Positions 21,691 to 33,955 of a stretch of DNA of 64,000 nt are shown here, in pieces. Position numbers and translations under genes: made by a program. How positions within the stretch are numbered: the stretch's first letter is position 1; each line of letters opens with the position of its first letter. The notes beneath the pieces were generated by a model. That model made no database searches, had not been told where the DNA came from, and saw only the letters and a list, made by a program, of their open reading frames with translations. The stretch is from Ectobius pallidus (taxonomy: Eukaryota > Arthropoda > Insecta > Blattodea > Ectobiidae): the NCBI GenBank assembly GCA_964059195.1, contig CAXKWD010000005.1:90347882-90411881 (forward strand). The letters are read 5' to 3'.

Positions 21691-24515
21691 CTATTGATGC
21701 GATAACATACCATAGCTGCCCATGATCAAATGTTTTAGATCAATTTGTTTTAAATCATTCAATCGAAGTCTCAAGCATTTGTTGTAGTCTTGTTATGAAA
21801 GTAGATAATACTCATATTTCCACATTTACAAAGTCAGGGGGTGAACTAAGAAAACATTTATTTTGCTTCTAATGAATAAAATAACTTTCGATTTCTTCAT
21901 GCCAAATTCAACTTTTATTCCTGGCATGTATTAATAGGCTGATATAGACGTACAATAAAGCTACGAAGATAACTGAGTTAGGATTACTGGAATTTACGAA
22001 ACATTTCTTGCAGTTTGTTAATTTTTTGTGACTCCACGAATTCATAATAGTATAATAGGCCTACAGTGTAAATTATAATATAGAATAGTGTAGTATAAAA
22101 TAATAAAATAGTATAGTATTGTGTATGCATATTTAACTTAAAATAGACCTTAGTATATGCTACAGTTACTCATATGATCGTACTGTATGTAACTAAGAGC
22201 GTCTTAATTTTGGTAATTTAAGTCACAGACCTATAGGCTACATTAAAATTCACTTTAATAAACTTTCTCATCCGCAATAAAGTATTAAATTACCTCACTT
22301 TGTTTTTGTTTAATTTTTTCTTGTCTTATTTCTTTCATTCTTTCTTCATTTCTTTGATAATTAATTTTAAAAATATTATATTAGCGCATCGTAAGTCATA
22401 AAAACATGTACGTCCCAAAATGCAATGTGAATTTCATTTCTAGTACATTTTACAACACGCCAGTCTATTAGGCTAAATATTCTACTATAAGGAATATGAT
22501 AAAGACAGAGAAACTTTGAAAATTAAAACAAGAGTAAATGGATAGGAAGCAAGTTCGATCCTTAAAAGAACAGAGTCCATTACATTTAAAGTCCGCGAGT
22601 ATCGCAAGTAAAGACGGAATTGGTAAAGTAGCCTAATAATAAGAATAAAATGAAGATTTTTTTAATTGTGGGGAATGTTTTTCGTATTTTCACAAATTTC
22701 AAATGAAACTTTCCGTAAAAAGACCAATTAGAGAAAGAAAGTTACTGCTTTAAGAGGCCTCTGAACAGAAATTTCACCAAACCACCAAAATAAGCGAAAC
22801 TAAATTCACATAAATGTATTAGGGATTAAAAGTACTATCGATAAGATGGGTTCTGCCATAAAATCTGTTACAGACTAATATTGATGGTTGAGCTTTACAT
22901 TCCAGGTTCGATATTCGTTATTTGAGTGTTACGAGCGGTAACACAAACTTTTTCTTACAGTCTATTTACACTTAACAGACAGCCTTATAGCATAATGTAT
23001 GACATGCTGGTGAATTTGTGATGAGTGGTCTCAGGCTGTCAAAATAATGTTCTGTTCTAGTTTTCGTTGAATATTTATATATTTATGCAAGGAACTTCTT
23101 TATTTTTGTAACCATTCTTGTTTCGCATTTTATTTACGAACACCATGGTAGATTAAAAAGGCTTCTATTAAATACGGTGAAGCTTATCCTAGTGTATAAA
23201 TTGCTATCTTCTCTACATTGTAAGCAATTTCCACTAGAGAGGTTAAAATCAGGGATGCTATGATGGAGAAAAAAGTATCCCTCGGCCATGTTAAATCGTC
23301 CATGTCGTGTAATACGTCACATTAGCAAGGACTAGTGGCGACCATCAATGGGGAAAGGCTCCAACAACGGAGATAATTCTGGAAAAACGCTTCCACCCGC
23401 AATCTGATTCTCCAAATTAGGGGCACACGTAAAATGCTTGTCTTTACTACAGTATTAAGACCTATTACTAGCAGATTACAACCTTATTTATATACAATAG
23501 AGCTAACAGGCGAGGCTTCTTTGCATAATTATTGTATTAGATACACGGCACTGCACCCAACTAGTTAAAATTATCATGTTAAATTTGAAACTTACCCGTT
23601 CGACAGCTTCCCAGATTTTCTCCTCTTGCCTGATGAATTAATCTGAAACAAAAATTAGGTTTTATATTAACTACTTAGTGTTACTGCTACATGATAACTG
23701 AATTATAGCCTATGTAGTGCTTTGTAAGGCCTGCTTGTCGAATTTTCATGTTCATGAATTCGGCTATAACGTAACTAAAACACCTCACTGTGGTAAACAA
23801 ATATGTTAAAGAAATTAAATGTGGGTTAAAAAAAAGTAATGCAAGTTTGACTGTGCCAGCAAGCCTGAAAAATTGAAAATGTTAATATAAAAAGAAGAAA
23901 GGCTAGGCTATAGCCTGTTGCATAACTTCGTAAACTTACAATTGTGCCTATATAACAACGTCTTGTAATTCTAATTTTTATAACATAACGCAGAACAAAT
24001 GTAGCCGAGAGCAAAACGTATATCTGATGAATAGGATTATTAATATTATATTTTGTAAATATTTATCTTAGAACGGTTCTTCCACAAATACCGTACATAT
24101 TTCGAAGGTACAAAGAATACAAGGATCTTTTCAGCTAAATACAAATTGAATATTTTTAATGAGCTTAGTCATTGTACTATAAAAATTAAAATGTAAGTTA
24201 AAATATTAACAGTCAAATTTCAATCAGTGGCACTATAATCAGCACAAAATGAGTTAAGTTTTGTAATCTATAAAATGGAAGCTCCTACAGCCATATCTTC
24301 AGCAGGACTTTCCTAGCAAATTTTCAATAAAGGCTTTTCGCTTTATCTGGAATAATGTAAATTTTTAAATTAGTGAATAGATAACGTTTAACGATCTCAT
24401 CAGATCTATGTGTTGGAAAAACTAAATTACAGTTGAATCTATTCAACAATAGATTATAGTAGTTATGCGTCTTATTTGAATGGGCAAAAGTACCTATCTG
24501 TTTTAATAACAATTG
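21691..24515. other. AT-rich non-coding DNA
   Basis: No exon was seen. CTATTACTAGCAGATTACAA at about 23461 repeats a segment at 17768. Short minus-strand frames at 23826-24014 and 24324-24512 look incidental. Confidence 0.45.
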
Positions 24516-24630
24516 TTTCCACCTGTGCTCAATTATAAATATTAATTATAAAATTATTATAAAACTGTCTTCTTAAAAAATCATTGTAAACGTAACACGA
24601 ATTTATTTATAATTGAGAACAGGTGAAAAA
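24516..24630. repeat. Short foldback element
   Basis: TTCCACCTGTGCTCAATTAT at about 24517-24540 pairs with ATAATTGAGAACAGGTGAAA at about 24609-24628, with about 60 AT-rich bases between. It is MITE-like; no TSD was resolved. Confidence 0.65.
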
Positions 24631-24766
24631 AATTCAGATACATAATTGGAAGTGAATGTAGCCTAATTTAAAAGTGTACCTATTCCGAAAGTAAGTTAAA
24701 CTTGTGAAATAATACATTAATAAATTGGAATGATGATCCTTTCACGCTGGCCGCGTTTAGGTTAAG

Positions 24767-24942
24767 ATGGAAAGGTGAGTCAGACTGAAAAATTCAATGC
24801 CATAGCCGGGATTTGAACCAGGATCTTCGGCACTCCGTGCCGTTGCTATTACCAACTGAGCTATCATGGCAACGAGCCGAAAATCCTGGTTCAAATCCCG
24901 GCTATGGCATTGAATTTTTCAGTCTGACTTCACCTTTCCACA
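24767..24942. repeat. Palindromic tRNA-derived element
   Basis: On the minus strand 24798-24871 is a tRNA-like unit with an A-box (TAGCTCAGTTGGTA) and a B-box (GGTTCAAATCC), then a 3' extension CATTGAATTTTTCAGTCTGA. On the plus strand 24876-24942 repeats only the 3' half (AATCCTGGTTCAAATCCCGG plus the same extension). The locus therefore forms a palindrome with 60-65-bp arms. The T stem carries a mismatch, so it is a tRNA-derived repeat and not a functional tRNA. The layout matches 46490-46772. Confidence 0.75.
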
Positions 24943-26114
24943 TTAATAAACTACTGCACAATGATCTGAATGGTTCCCTTGATGGTGTCTTCGAATATTG
25001 GTTTTGTTCAACGGTTAACATCCCCTGGACGTCCTAATGAGGTAGTAGACAAAAGGGTTCTCAATTTATATTTTAACTATCCTTAATAGGCCTACAAATA
25101 AATAAATAAATAAATAAGCTTCAGATTTCATAACAACACTATCCCCTATTAATCATACTTTTAAAATTTAGGAATCGTAGAGACCAAGGTTTGATTCAGC
25201 ACAAAGATTGTTATTTGGGACAAATGATTTTTTACATTCAGATTTACTTTTATGATTTTAGGTCTATAACAAGGAGGACTGTAGGAATATTTTTGCAGGT
25301 CAGGACTTATATCTTAACTTTATTGGATTATAAATGTAGGAGAATGTAGAAAACGATTATTCAAAATTTTACATTTTCTTGGTTTTCTTATTATGTTATA
25401 TTAATAAAGCAGGACTGATATGTCTATTTGAGTAATTTTTACCCCAAAAGAGAGTGAGGCAGGCAGAGTGAAAGAGAAAAGAGAATAAGTTATGTCCCTT
25501 TGCTTTTCTCTGAGCTAAATTAATAAGCTAAAAGGAGTAACAAATTTCTACATTTTGATATCCAGGAACAGATCTAAATGGCTTTAATATTCAACCATTT
25601 TCGATCTAGGCTATGATAGGCCTACTCTTATTAGTGTACCCATAATAAAATTACATGACAAGGATGTTTTTTTCCTGGTCTATCATCAACTGATTCGATA
25701 AATGAACCTTAGTTAAGAAAACAAAATGCTACTGTTGATGACTTTCTTGGGTGGCGTGGCAAGGCAAACGCCACTGTTTTTAGACAATTAAAACGACAAA
25801 ATACGAGACCTCAATAGTTGGTTTTCTTAAAGGGCACCCGCCAGGACAAGATAACTTGATTATCATAAAGTAACAGTTTACATTTCAATTTTTAGAAAGA
25901 GCAGATGGAAGTCCTGAACACAAAGCCGATTATATTAGTGAAGATGTTACCAAAGTATGGTAAAAACCAAGTTGTAGTCTATATAGGCCATATAGACTTA
26001 AGTGGGGTAGGCTTATATATAAACCTATATTTTTATATAAGTAGCTGTTATAACACGACCAAGCAAAGAAGCGCCTTGCTAGAACCGAAAGAAGAAAGTA
26101 GGTTATAATGGAGA

Positions 26115-26115
<1 letters not shown>
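24943..26115. other. AT-rich non-coding DNA
   Basis: Short open frames without motifs. No structured repeat was seen. Confidence 0.45.
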
Positions 26116-26200
<85 letters not shown>

Positions 26201-26230
26201 TATTATTATTATTATTATTATTATTATTTA
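26116..26230. repeat. AAT-then-ATT microsatellite
   Basis: About 27 AAT units run directly into about ten ATT units, making the array self-complementary at its junction. Confidence 0.98.
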
Positions 26231-26821
26231 ATAAGAATAATATATTTATATTAATATAAAATAATATAAGTTATTTACTAAGAATTTAATAAGAATAATA
26301 ATGTAGATTAATAATATAATACATGCGCAGGCCAAATATTTATATGTTAGTTTTCTGATATAAGCTACGATTGCCGGTACACTGTCGTCCATTATGGTGT
26401 TAATCCGTTACGACAGTTCCCTTAGTCGAGTTATAGGCTACTGTGCTTAAAGAAAATGAAAATATTTTGTTTAACACGTTGAAACTACGCCAGTCCATAG
26501 AGGTAGAGCGTAATTTTCCCCTGAGGCAATTGCAGTCCATATGACCGCCAGGTACCTATGCATTTCACATGAATCTCGTAGAGATAAAAGATCACTGCAG
26601 TGAATAATTCTGCTTACCGGTATGTATGGGACCGCTATATTCACTGCGAATACTTTGTAACTATTTGGGGTGGGGGCAAGTGCATTGCAGGAGGAGAAGT
26701 AACAAAACTGAAATAATTTTCTATATATTTTGGCCCTACATAGTAATTCTGAATTTATTTTAACAAACGTAATGTAAATATAATGACACAGCTATTTTTG
26801 TTCTTGGAATATCGTAATAGT
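26231..26821. other. Non-coding DNA
   Basis: No gene or recognised repeat. Confidence 0.45.
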
Positions 26822-27246
26822 CCGCTGCTGTGCCGTTCGCCCTCCGCGCGCACCGGGCCCAGGTTCGATTCCTGGTCGGGATAAGTTTCCTGGATGGGAT
26901 TTTTCCTCACCTGTGAGACGAATGTCGAAAAACTTTAGGCTCTTTTGGTCCCCGGACATCTGGCCGTCATTGTCACCTTCATCGGATCTGCGCCTTGTTC
27001 GGCGTGTGTGTGTGTGCGACTGGTGTGTCTCGTCCTATACGTTCGTGTTGTCTTGGGAGCTGGCCCCAGCATTGGGCTTATGACTCATACGGGTAGGCTT
27101 TTCATGACCTTTTCTGGTCAAAAAAGTATATAAAAGTTCCATAGAAACTCCCTCCCCGACAAGTCGCTGTCCAGTAAGGCCCGAGCGGCATAAGTCGCGT
27201 TAAGGTCACTTCAACAGAGGAGTTAAAACTCAGAGAAAGAAGAAGA
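26822..27246 (+). repeat. tRNA-derived SINE, family B, copy 2
   Basis: The B-box is strong (AGGTTCGATTCCTGGTCGGG) but the A-box region has diverged (TGTGCCGTTCGCC). The body blocks CACCTGTGAGACGAATGTCG, CTGGCCGTCATTGTCA and GCCCCAGCATTGGGCTTATG match copy 1. It ends in an A/G-rich tail AGAGAAAGAAGAAGAG. Confidence 0.85.
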
Positions 27247-27719
27247 GTACTAAAAATTATGATAAATGCATGTTAAAAATGTAGGCTTAGAAGTTAAAAG
27301 AACAAAAAGGTTGATGAGTTACCAAAATACCAAGGTCCGATACGAAGGACCGCTGGTCTGATTGTAGAGCTTGCTTTGGACCACGGCGGTCCCTGTGAAC
27401 AGTTAGATTTTTTTTTAAATAAAAAGTTAAGTAAATCGATTTTAAAATGCCACATCGTTAAAGAAAAGATTATTTAAGTTTTTAAAGAAGTTTGCTTATA
27501 TTAAATTGATTTACTTTGGTCCCATAGTTAAAAATACACACACACACAAACACAGCGTTCATCGTGTTAATCTCATTTAATATGAAATCAAATGCACTGT
27601 ACTGTACATGTAGTGAAAAGCTAGGTGAAAAGTTTATGCTATGTGCGGACAATTTTCAGTAAATAATGGTAACAAAAGAAATCAGATTTTTTAAGTAGAT
27701 TAGACATATCTTATAAAAA
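27247..27719. other. Non-coding DNA
   Basis: A short CA-rich tract lies near 27536-27556. Nothing else was seen. Confidence 0.45.
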
Positions 27720-27926
27720 GGTAAAGTGATCCCTGTAAGGGCCATGGAGACCCGTGGGGTATCCGGGAGTTTGTGGCTCCCAGATTGAGACATCGGCAAA
27801 GAAAGGTGGTAAGGTTGTCAGCCATACGCACCGGGCGCTTTTTACCCCTAGGAATACTACTAGTACTCATTTCTGTTAGAGGCTGAGCCGACCCCAGAGC
27901 CATAGTGCCACTAGAAGGATTAGGCC
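27720..27926 (-). repeat. SINE family C fragment (minus, 5'-truncated)
   Basis: On the minus strand it reads CTAATCCTTCTAGTGGCACT, then the GACTCAGCCTCTAACAG-like block, the CGGTGCGTATGGCTGACAAC block and GGCCCTTACAGGGATCACTT. These match the body and tail of the full element at 42565-42869, without its tRNA head. A 67-codon open frame here is only the SINE. Confidence 0.8.
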
Positions 27927-30926
27927 AAAGATATCTTAGCCTACATATTATAATATGATACTAAGTTATTTCTATTTAAAAAAGGGGAAACATGATCACA
28001 TCCTGCATTACCATAATCATCATCATCCTAATCATCGTAACCTTTGTAGAAGTCATTATGTTACTATCTTCACGATCAGTAATATACCGTTTTTAATTTC
28101 ATTATCGCCATCATAACTTTGTAGCTGTTGTCAAATGTGGTAGGAAAGAAGATTAATTCGGCACCATATAAAATCAAGTGCTGCAGCCTCCAGGCATTCT
28201 TGATGAATGGGTTAGCCGCGGCACCGTCTTACGAGTTCTGGCGGCCGATCGTCTCTCACTTGCCGACATCTTCACAGACTTGTTCCCCACACGCTCGAGA
28301 ACCAAGAAATGCTTCTATGCTCTAGAAACGAACGTCGGAAAGGAAGTGATGTGATTGCAAATAATACTTAATCTTATAGGCTATGTTTCTTTCCATGGTG
28401 AATTCCTGAACAAATAGGAAATTCGTATTTTTTCGTGAGTCACAATGAATTGTTTACGAACGGTATGATTAGCGGAATTCTTAACTATGTAATAGATGCA
28501 TAAACATCACAATTTTTAATACATGCATAAACATCAAAATTTTAAAAACTGAGATGCAAAACCCTGATATCATCGGGAAGTTATTGTTCTCGTATGGTAT
28601 ATACCATGAAAAAGCTAATAAAGAATTATATTAGTGAAAAAGAGATGATATGATAACTAGTTAGAAAAGTGTGAATATTTCGCAAAAGAAGAAATTCTCC
28701 AGTGTCTATAAAGTACATAGAATAGTCAATTTTATGTATTAGCGCAAACTTTTCATTAGGAATTTTATCGACGTAACAGAAAAGCAATTGTCATGTAGCC
28801 ATTACCTAACAGTGAATTTCTGTTACATCTTATTTTAATAGCCTATTTTTATGCGGCAGGTTACGATCTTGAAAAAATAGGTTAAATGACATAACCTTCA
28901 ATAATTTTAAGATTCTCTTGATAGTTGTACGACCGAAAGTTCAAGTTTTAACAATAACAATTTTACAAGAATATTAAGCTAAGGGTACTTATTCCAATTC
29001 AACTAACATTATAAGACAATGTGCAATTCTTAAATGCACTCCAAAAGTGATGCTGAATTTAATGGATGACATTTAAGAAACTGGGTCATAACGTGTATAC
29101 ACAGACGTTCTTTTAAGTAAAATAATCTAGTTTTACTGTGTAAATAAGAGAAAGTAGTGAGATCTTGTACAAACAGAACTCGTGGAAGGATTAATTAAAA
29201 CCTACTGTGCTTTATTTTTCTTTACTTGATCATTGAACTATTGTTAAAATATCACTATAATATTGGACAGGTATTTACTGATTGGATTTTCTCTAACATC
29301 CAGCTGTTTCTTATAAAACTGCCAAGAGCTATATTTGAAATATATTAAAATTACATTTTTCTTGTAATGATAACAGTTAGGCCACACTAGTATACGATTT
29401 GATCGTTCGTCTTTCACATGTGATAGAAGATCAAATATCGGTCAGGTATTGTGTGTATTTTGATGGACAAAATAAGGTTGAACAGGTTTCAGGTGCTCCT
29501 GTTTTCCATTTCATAATTAATTCCACAGGCTGCTTACCTTTACTTGGCATGGTGAAAATGACTCTTCTATAATATGTTATGTTGTTTAACTACATTTTTC
29601 GCTAAGAGCGAAATGTTTGTAAAGCTGTAAACAATGCCTAAGGCTAATATTTTAATATTATATGCTAGGCATAAAGACTCTAAAGAAATAGCTGAAAGAA
29701 TTCTTTCGCTGCTAGTTATACAATCGAATCCCCATTGTTTGTTTCACTGAACATATATAATCCGTACTTATATATTTGGTAATCATCTGTTTCGTACGTT
29801 ATGTTCTAGTAGGCTAAAGTTTGGAGCAATGCAAATTGGTCAAATTTGTTTAGCAACAGCTCAGAACGCAATGAGAAAGCGGAGTTCATCCCAGGCAGCC
29901 ACACGAAGATTCATCAGTGGTAGCCAGCCAGAAATGTTTTTTGAATGAAAATGAATGCATTGAAGGGAGAGAGGAAAAACAAATTCTAAATAATCAAATC
30001 CCTCAATCTGAAAACTTTCAAATAGAATAATATGTGTGGATATTATAAATAAATAAACATTAAGTTTAAACCTCTGAAGACTAAGTCTTGGAGAAAAAGT
30101 TAGAGCTTTATGGTGAGGTTTCCTGTTTGAAATATGAATATTTTTGATTTTCTATATCAGCCCAACTTTCGAAGAACTGATGCAAAATTAATTTAGGTAA
30201 GCCATCTTAAGGTCCATAGCAAAATTATTTAATTTTGTTCATATTAACGCAACCAGTTAATGCACTTCCACAAAGGCAAGTACTTCCAAGCATAGATAGG
30301 ATCTGAAGACCAAAATTACTCAGCTGCAAAACTTGTCATTTGAAAAAAAGTCTGAAAAGTTGTCTCGTTTTCTGTTCCGTTTTGAAGAAATGGATCAGCT
30401 TGAAATTCACATAACTCAAGTTGTAACTTTGATTGTTGATCCTAATGTCTAATGTCCGCTTTCAAGGGGACGAATTTTCCTTCACGTTTTCAAAATCAAT
30501 ATATATTAAAGAACATTCTTGAATAATCATTTAATTAACTACATAAATTAAAATAATTAACAACTTCTATTTCATTTGAGGACACTTGAAAGTATGGAAA
30601 ATGTGCCATACTTTTTTTTTTTAAATTTGACTTCAACGTAGAAGTCTGTTTTAACGTGAAACTATGTTATTTTTTAAGTTTTCTTCCATTTGGTTTCACG
30701 GGCAGGAATAATTTCTAAGGGCCGCATACGGCCTGTTCTAGCCTATATGAAGGCTTTCTAATTTGCAGCCGAGTAGTCAGATTGAAAGGTATATTAATTT
30801 AATATAGGCTACATGTTAATGTTTATTTACCTTTAATATAGCCTGCTTATTAAATATGTTATATTATCAATAAATATTAAGTTTTAGTGAAATAAATTTT
30901 AAGTGTCTAATTTGATTTGTAGTTAC
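27927..30926. other. Non-coding DNA, nothing recognised
   Basis: A GC-richer patch at 28180-28330 has a 65-codon open frame with no motif. The remainder is AT-rich without structured repeats that could be recognised by eye. Confidence 0.4.
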
Positions 30927-31086
30927 ATTTATTTTGCTTATATCATATGTCAGTAATTCAGATTAGAATTCTGAATTACATTGTTTTTATTACCTACTTG
31001 TAGAAATTAAAATCAAGCTAAACTGTACAATTCGTAATTTTAATCAGAATTACTGACACATGATAGCCTATAAGCAAAATGAAATA
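30927..31086. repeat. Short foldback element
   Basis: TTTTGCTTATATCATATGTC followed by AGTAATTCAGATTA (about 30932-30965) pairs with TAATCAGAATTACTGACACA followed by TGATAGCCTATAAGCAAAAT (about 31041-31080). The loop is about 75 bp. It is MITE-like, with unknown boundaries. Confidence 0.65.
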
Positions 31087-32773
31087 ATTCGTGCCTTGTT
31101 TAAAAAGGTTTTAAAAGAAGCGAAATCATGTATAGATTTATTTTAGTTTCAGTTAATTAATTACAATTTATGCAATTTTATCCCCAAACACTGGCAGCTC
31201 GCCAATCAACTCCTGGACATAATATTGACCCTCGGACATCTTGAAGTTCCAAACCCCTGTTCTTTAAGGTGTTATTTATTGCATTATCTTTTAAAATTCG
31301 AAATTGAATCCTCCTTTAGGCATGATTTGATGGAAAAGTCTGAATTCTAATTTAAAGTAACAAATGTCTAAACATGAACTTACCGATGTGTTACGTCATG
31401 CTTTAGCATTCCTTGTTTCCTCAGTGTTAACTAAACTTCACTCTGAGTGAAAAAATAGGCTATGCATGTTCGTATTAGCAAAATAACAACCTTATTTAAC
31501 GACGACTGTCTACTGCTATTTAGTTCTATAACAGTTCTGTACCGCAAGAGTTGTTTTACATACCAGTAAGTATAGGCCTACATAGAATTGTCACATTTAC
31601 GCGCACATAAATACCATCGACCTAGGTCAAGATCAAACTCATGAACTTGGGAAAAGAAAGCCAATGGCTGACCAACTGTTCCATTTAGGAAGACTATAGG
31701 CTACCAACCTTGAATATACTCTCTACCTGTAATAGATAGTGATTATCCTTAAACACCATAAACGCCACAAGTACTCTTCTTATATTTTACTTTTTTTTCC
31801 TATTTGTAGTCTTCATCTTCATCCTATTTATATAGGTCTATGGTCTTACTTCGCCGCATTATCTCTTTCAATAAATTAATATCAGTTTCATTTCTGTAGG
31901 ACTGTAAGCTAACTAGGCAAAAAAAAAAAACTGATTGAGTACTGTCATCATCTAGTTTCCTTGAGAGATATGCCTCATAATATTGTTAACACATCTTTCA
32001 ATCTTGAATGTTTACGACCTTATAATTACAAGTGTTTATTATGGTTGTCGCTGAAAGTTCTGCTAGATTCATCTCAAGATCAATCCAAGAGAAACGAGTT
32101 CATAAGGTATGATTAATTCACTGCCAGATTTACATGAAATGACATCATAATGTTCCAGACGCCATAAATTTGCAATAAACTATTCCATTATAAGGAATGT
32201 CACACACACTGTTAAGCTCGTGTTTCTAGTAAACCATGATCTCGTAAAAACGCTCTGGCCTTGTCAAGTCACTATAATATGTTTACGTACAGTATCTAGT
32301 TGTTTTATCATGCGAGCTTGATGTGAGATAGATTTGCTGGATTCTTATGAAAAGAGCTTGTATTATAGAGAAAAATTCTAATTCTTCTGTTCTTCAAATC
32401 AGGTGTTAGGCCTATATTAGTAACGGTTCTGTGAAAGAGTCATATTTTATAAGTAGGGTGAGGATTATTATATCATAGGTAATGTAACCAGAGCTTCGGA
32501 TTTTATTGATAAATTCACGATTAATAAACTTCTTCGATAATTTACCTTGAGAGAATCTGGACCTCGAGTTACAGGCTATTTATTGTGACCATTTAGCGAA
32601 TACTCATAGACATAAGCTATAATGAATAATTAAAACCAGGTGCGATAAAATGAAAGTGATACTAAAAATAAAACGATAATATAAATTATGACGTTAGACA
32701 CTTGCGATTGGTTGCCATTGGGGGTGTCAATGGTTCATGAGTTAACATTCTTAAGTATATGTAGCCTGTATAG
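31087..32773. other. AT-rich non-coding DNA
   Basis: No gene or structured repeat was recognised. Confidence 0.45.
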
Positions 32774-32781
32774 CTTATAAG

Positions 32782-33506
32782 CAGGGCCCGGATTCTAATG
32801 ACATGTCATCTTTTTATTGATGCTGCATAGGCATTGCCAACTTGTAGATAAATCCTAATCATGGCCTTTAGTTTACAGAAATACATTTTTATCAGGTCAT
32901 TCTTGTCATTTTATGTAATTTTATATTTTTAGGGCATTTATTTCAATTTTAAGTCATTATTTTGTCATTTTCTTGTCATTTGCTTCCTTATTTAGTCATT
33001 TCCATGTATTTACATTGAGTGTATTGACTTTTTTTCATCGCTAGCGGTGCTGCCTTAGAAGTTTGTTTGTTTAATGCAAGAAGGAAAAATTGTTGTTGTC
33101 ATGTCTCAGTCGGAAATGAGAAAAAAATGTTGTATCTTATTACTATTGTTATTAGATTGACTTGACTTGGCACCAGAGTCTGCCACCAGCTTGGATTTGA
33201 GAGTGCAAACTACTGTTTACCCTCAATTAAACAACAATATCATCCAGCAGACCACAAAAGGAAATGCCGAATTTTGACACGCCAGTGCCTCAGTACCAGT
33301 ATAAATTTCCGTGAGGAAAGAACATTTCACAACATTACAGTTATTTACAGTTTTTACAATTATGTACAAATTAGTCTATAACTTTGTGTGTACAATAATA
33401 ATTTTTTATAAATAAAATATCAGTTTTCAGGTCCTTTCTTTAAAATTTAGGGTCATTTTATAGGTCATTTTTCAAACAATATTAGGTCATCAGAATCCGG
33501 GCCCTG
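32782..33506. mobile_element. Non-autonomous hAT-like transposon, family 2
   Basis: The left end is CAGGGCCCGGATTCTAATGA and the right end ...CATCAGAATCCGGGCCCTG. An 8-bp duplication, CTTATAAG (32774-32781) and GTTATAAG (33507-33514), with one mismatch, flanks it. Near the left end, short direct motifs of the type TTGTCATTTT/TAGTCATTT recur at least five times between 32897 and 33005, and GGTCATTTT recurs near the right end. This fits subterminal transposase-binding repeats. The length is 725 bp and there is no transposase frame. Confidence 0.87.
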
Positions 33507-33514
33507 GTTATAAG

Positions 33515-33955
33515 ATAAATGTGTGGCAAGAATCTCAAAATAGATATTATAATTGCCCATTTGGTCTAGTAGCTTATGATTGCTGGTTAACTTACTGATA
33601 CACAGGCCTGGGATAGATCACCGTATCTTGGATTTTTGTGAGGTAAAGAGGTCTAGAACGGAGTGCACTCAGCCTCATAAGCGCAATTCTGGAGATATTT
33701 TATAAATTAGTAGTGGCTTCGATCAATGAAACCATCAATAACGGCCTTCCAACTGCAAATGAAGTCAAAAGACAGAAGGTGGATAGCAGCGGTCTTATGT
33801 TAGACCCAGCCCAGCCACGGGCTTTAGTCCGATAAGGTATAGTTTTAGACCTATATTCTAGTTTAAAATTGTTATTTGTTTAAAAATAGTTTTATTTTCA
33901 TTAAAGATAAATAATTCCCGGGCGGCATTGGCCCTTCATTTTAATAATACTAATT
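33515..33955. other. Possible unclassified repeat
   Basis: A GC-richer stretch at 33600-33840 looks repeat-like, but no tRNA boxes, TIRs or second copy were found. Confidence 0.25.

Noticed and set aside
24798..24871. Functional tRNA gene on the minus strand
   Set aside because: The T stem has a mismatch, the anticodon loop has the wrong size, and it is half of a repeat palindrome.
31600..31700. Minus-strand tRNA-like block (CAGTTGGTCAGCC with a weak B-box)
   Set aside because: The B-box is too degenerate, and no tail, duplication or second copy supports a SINE.
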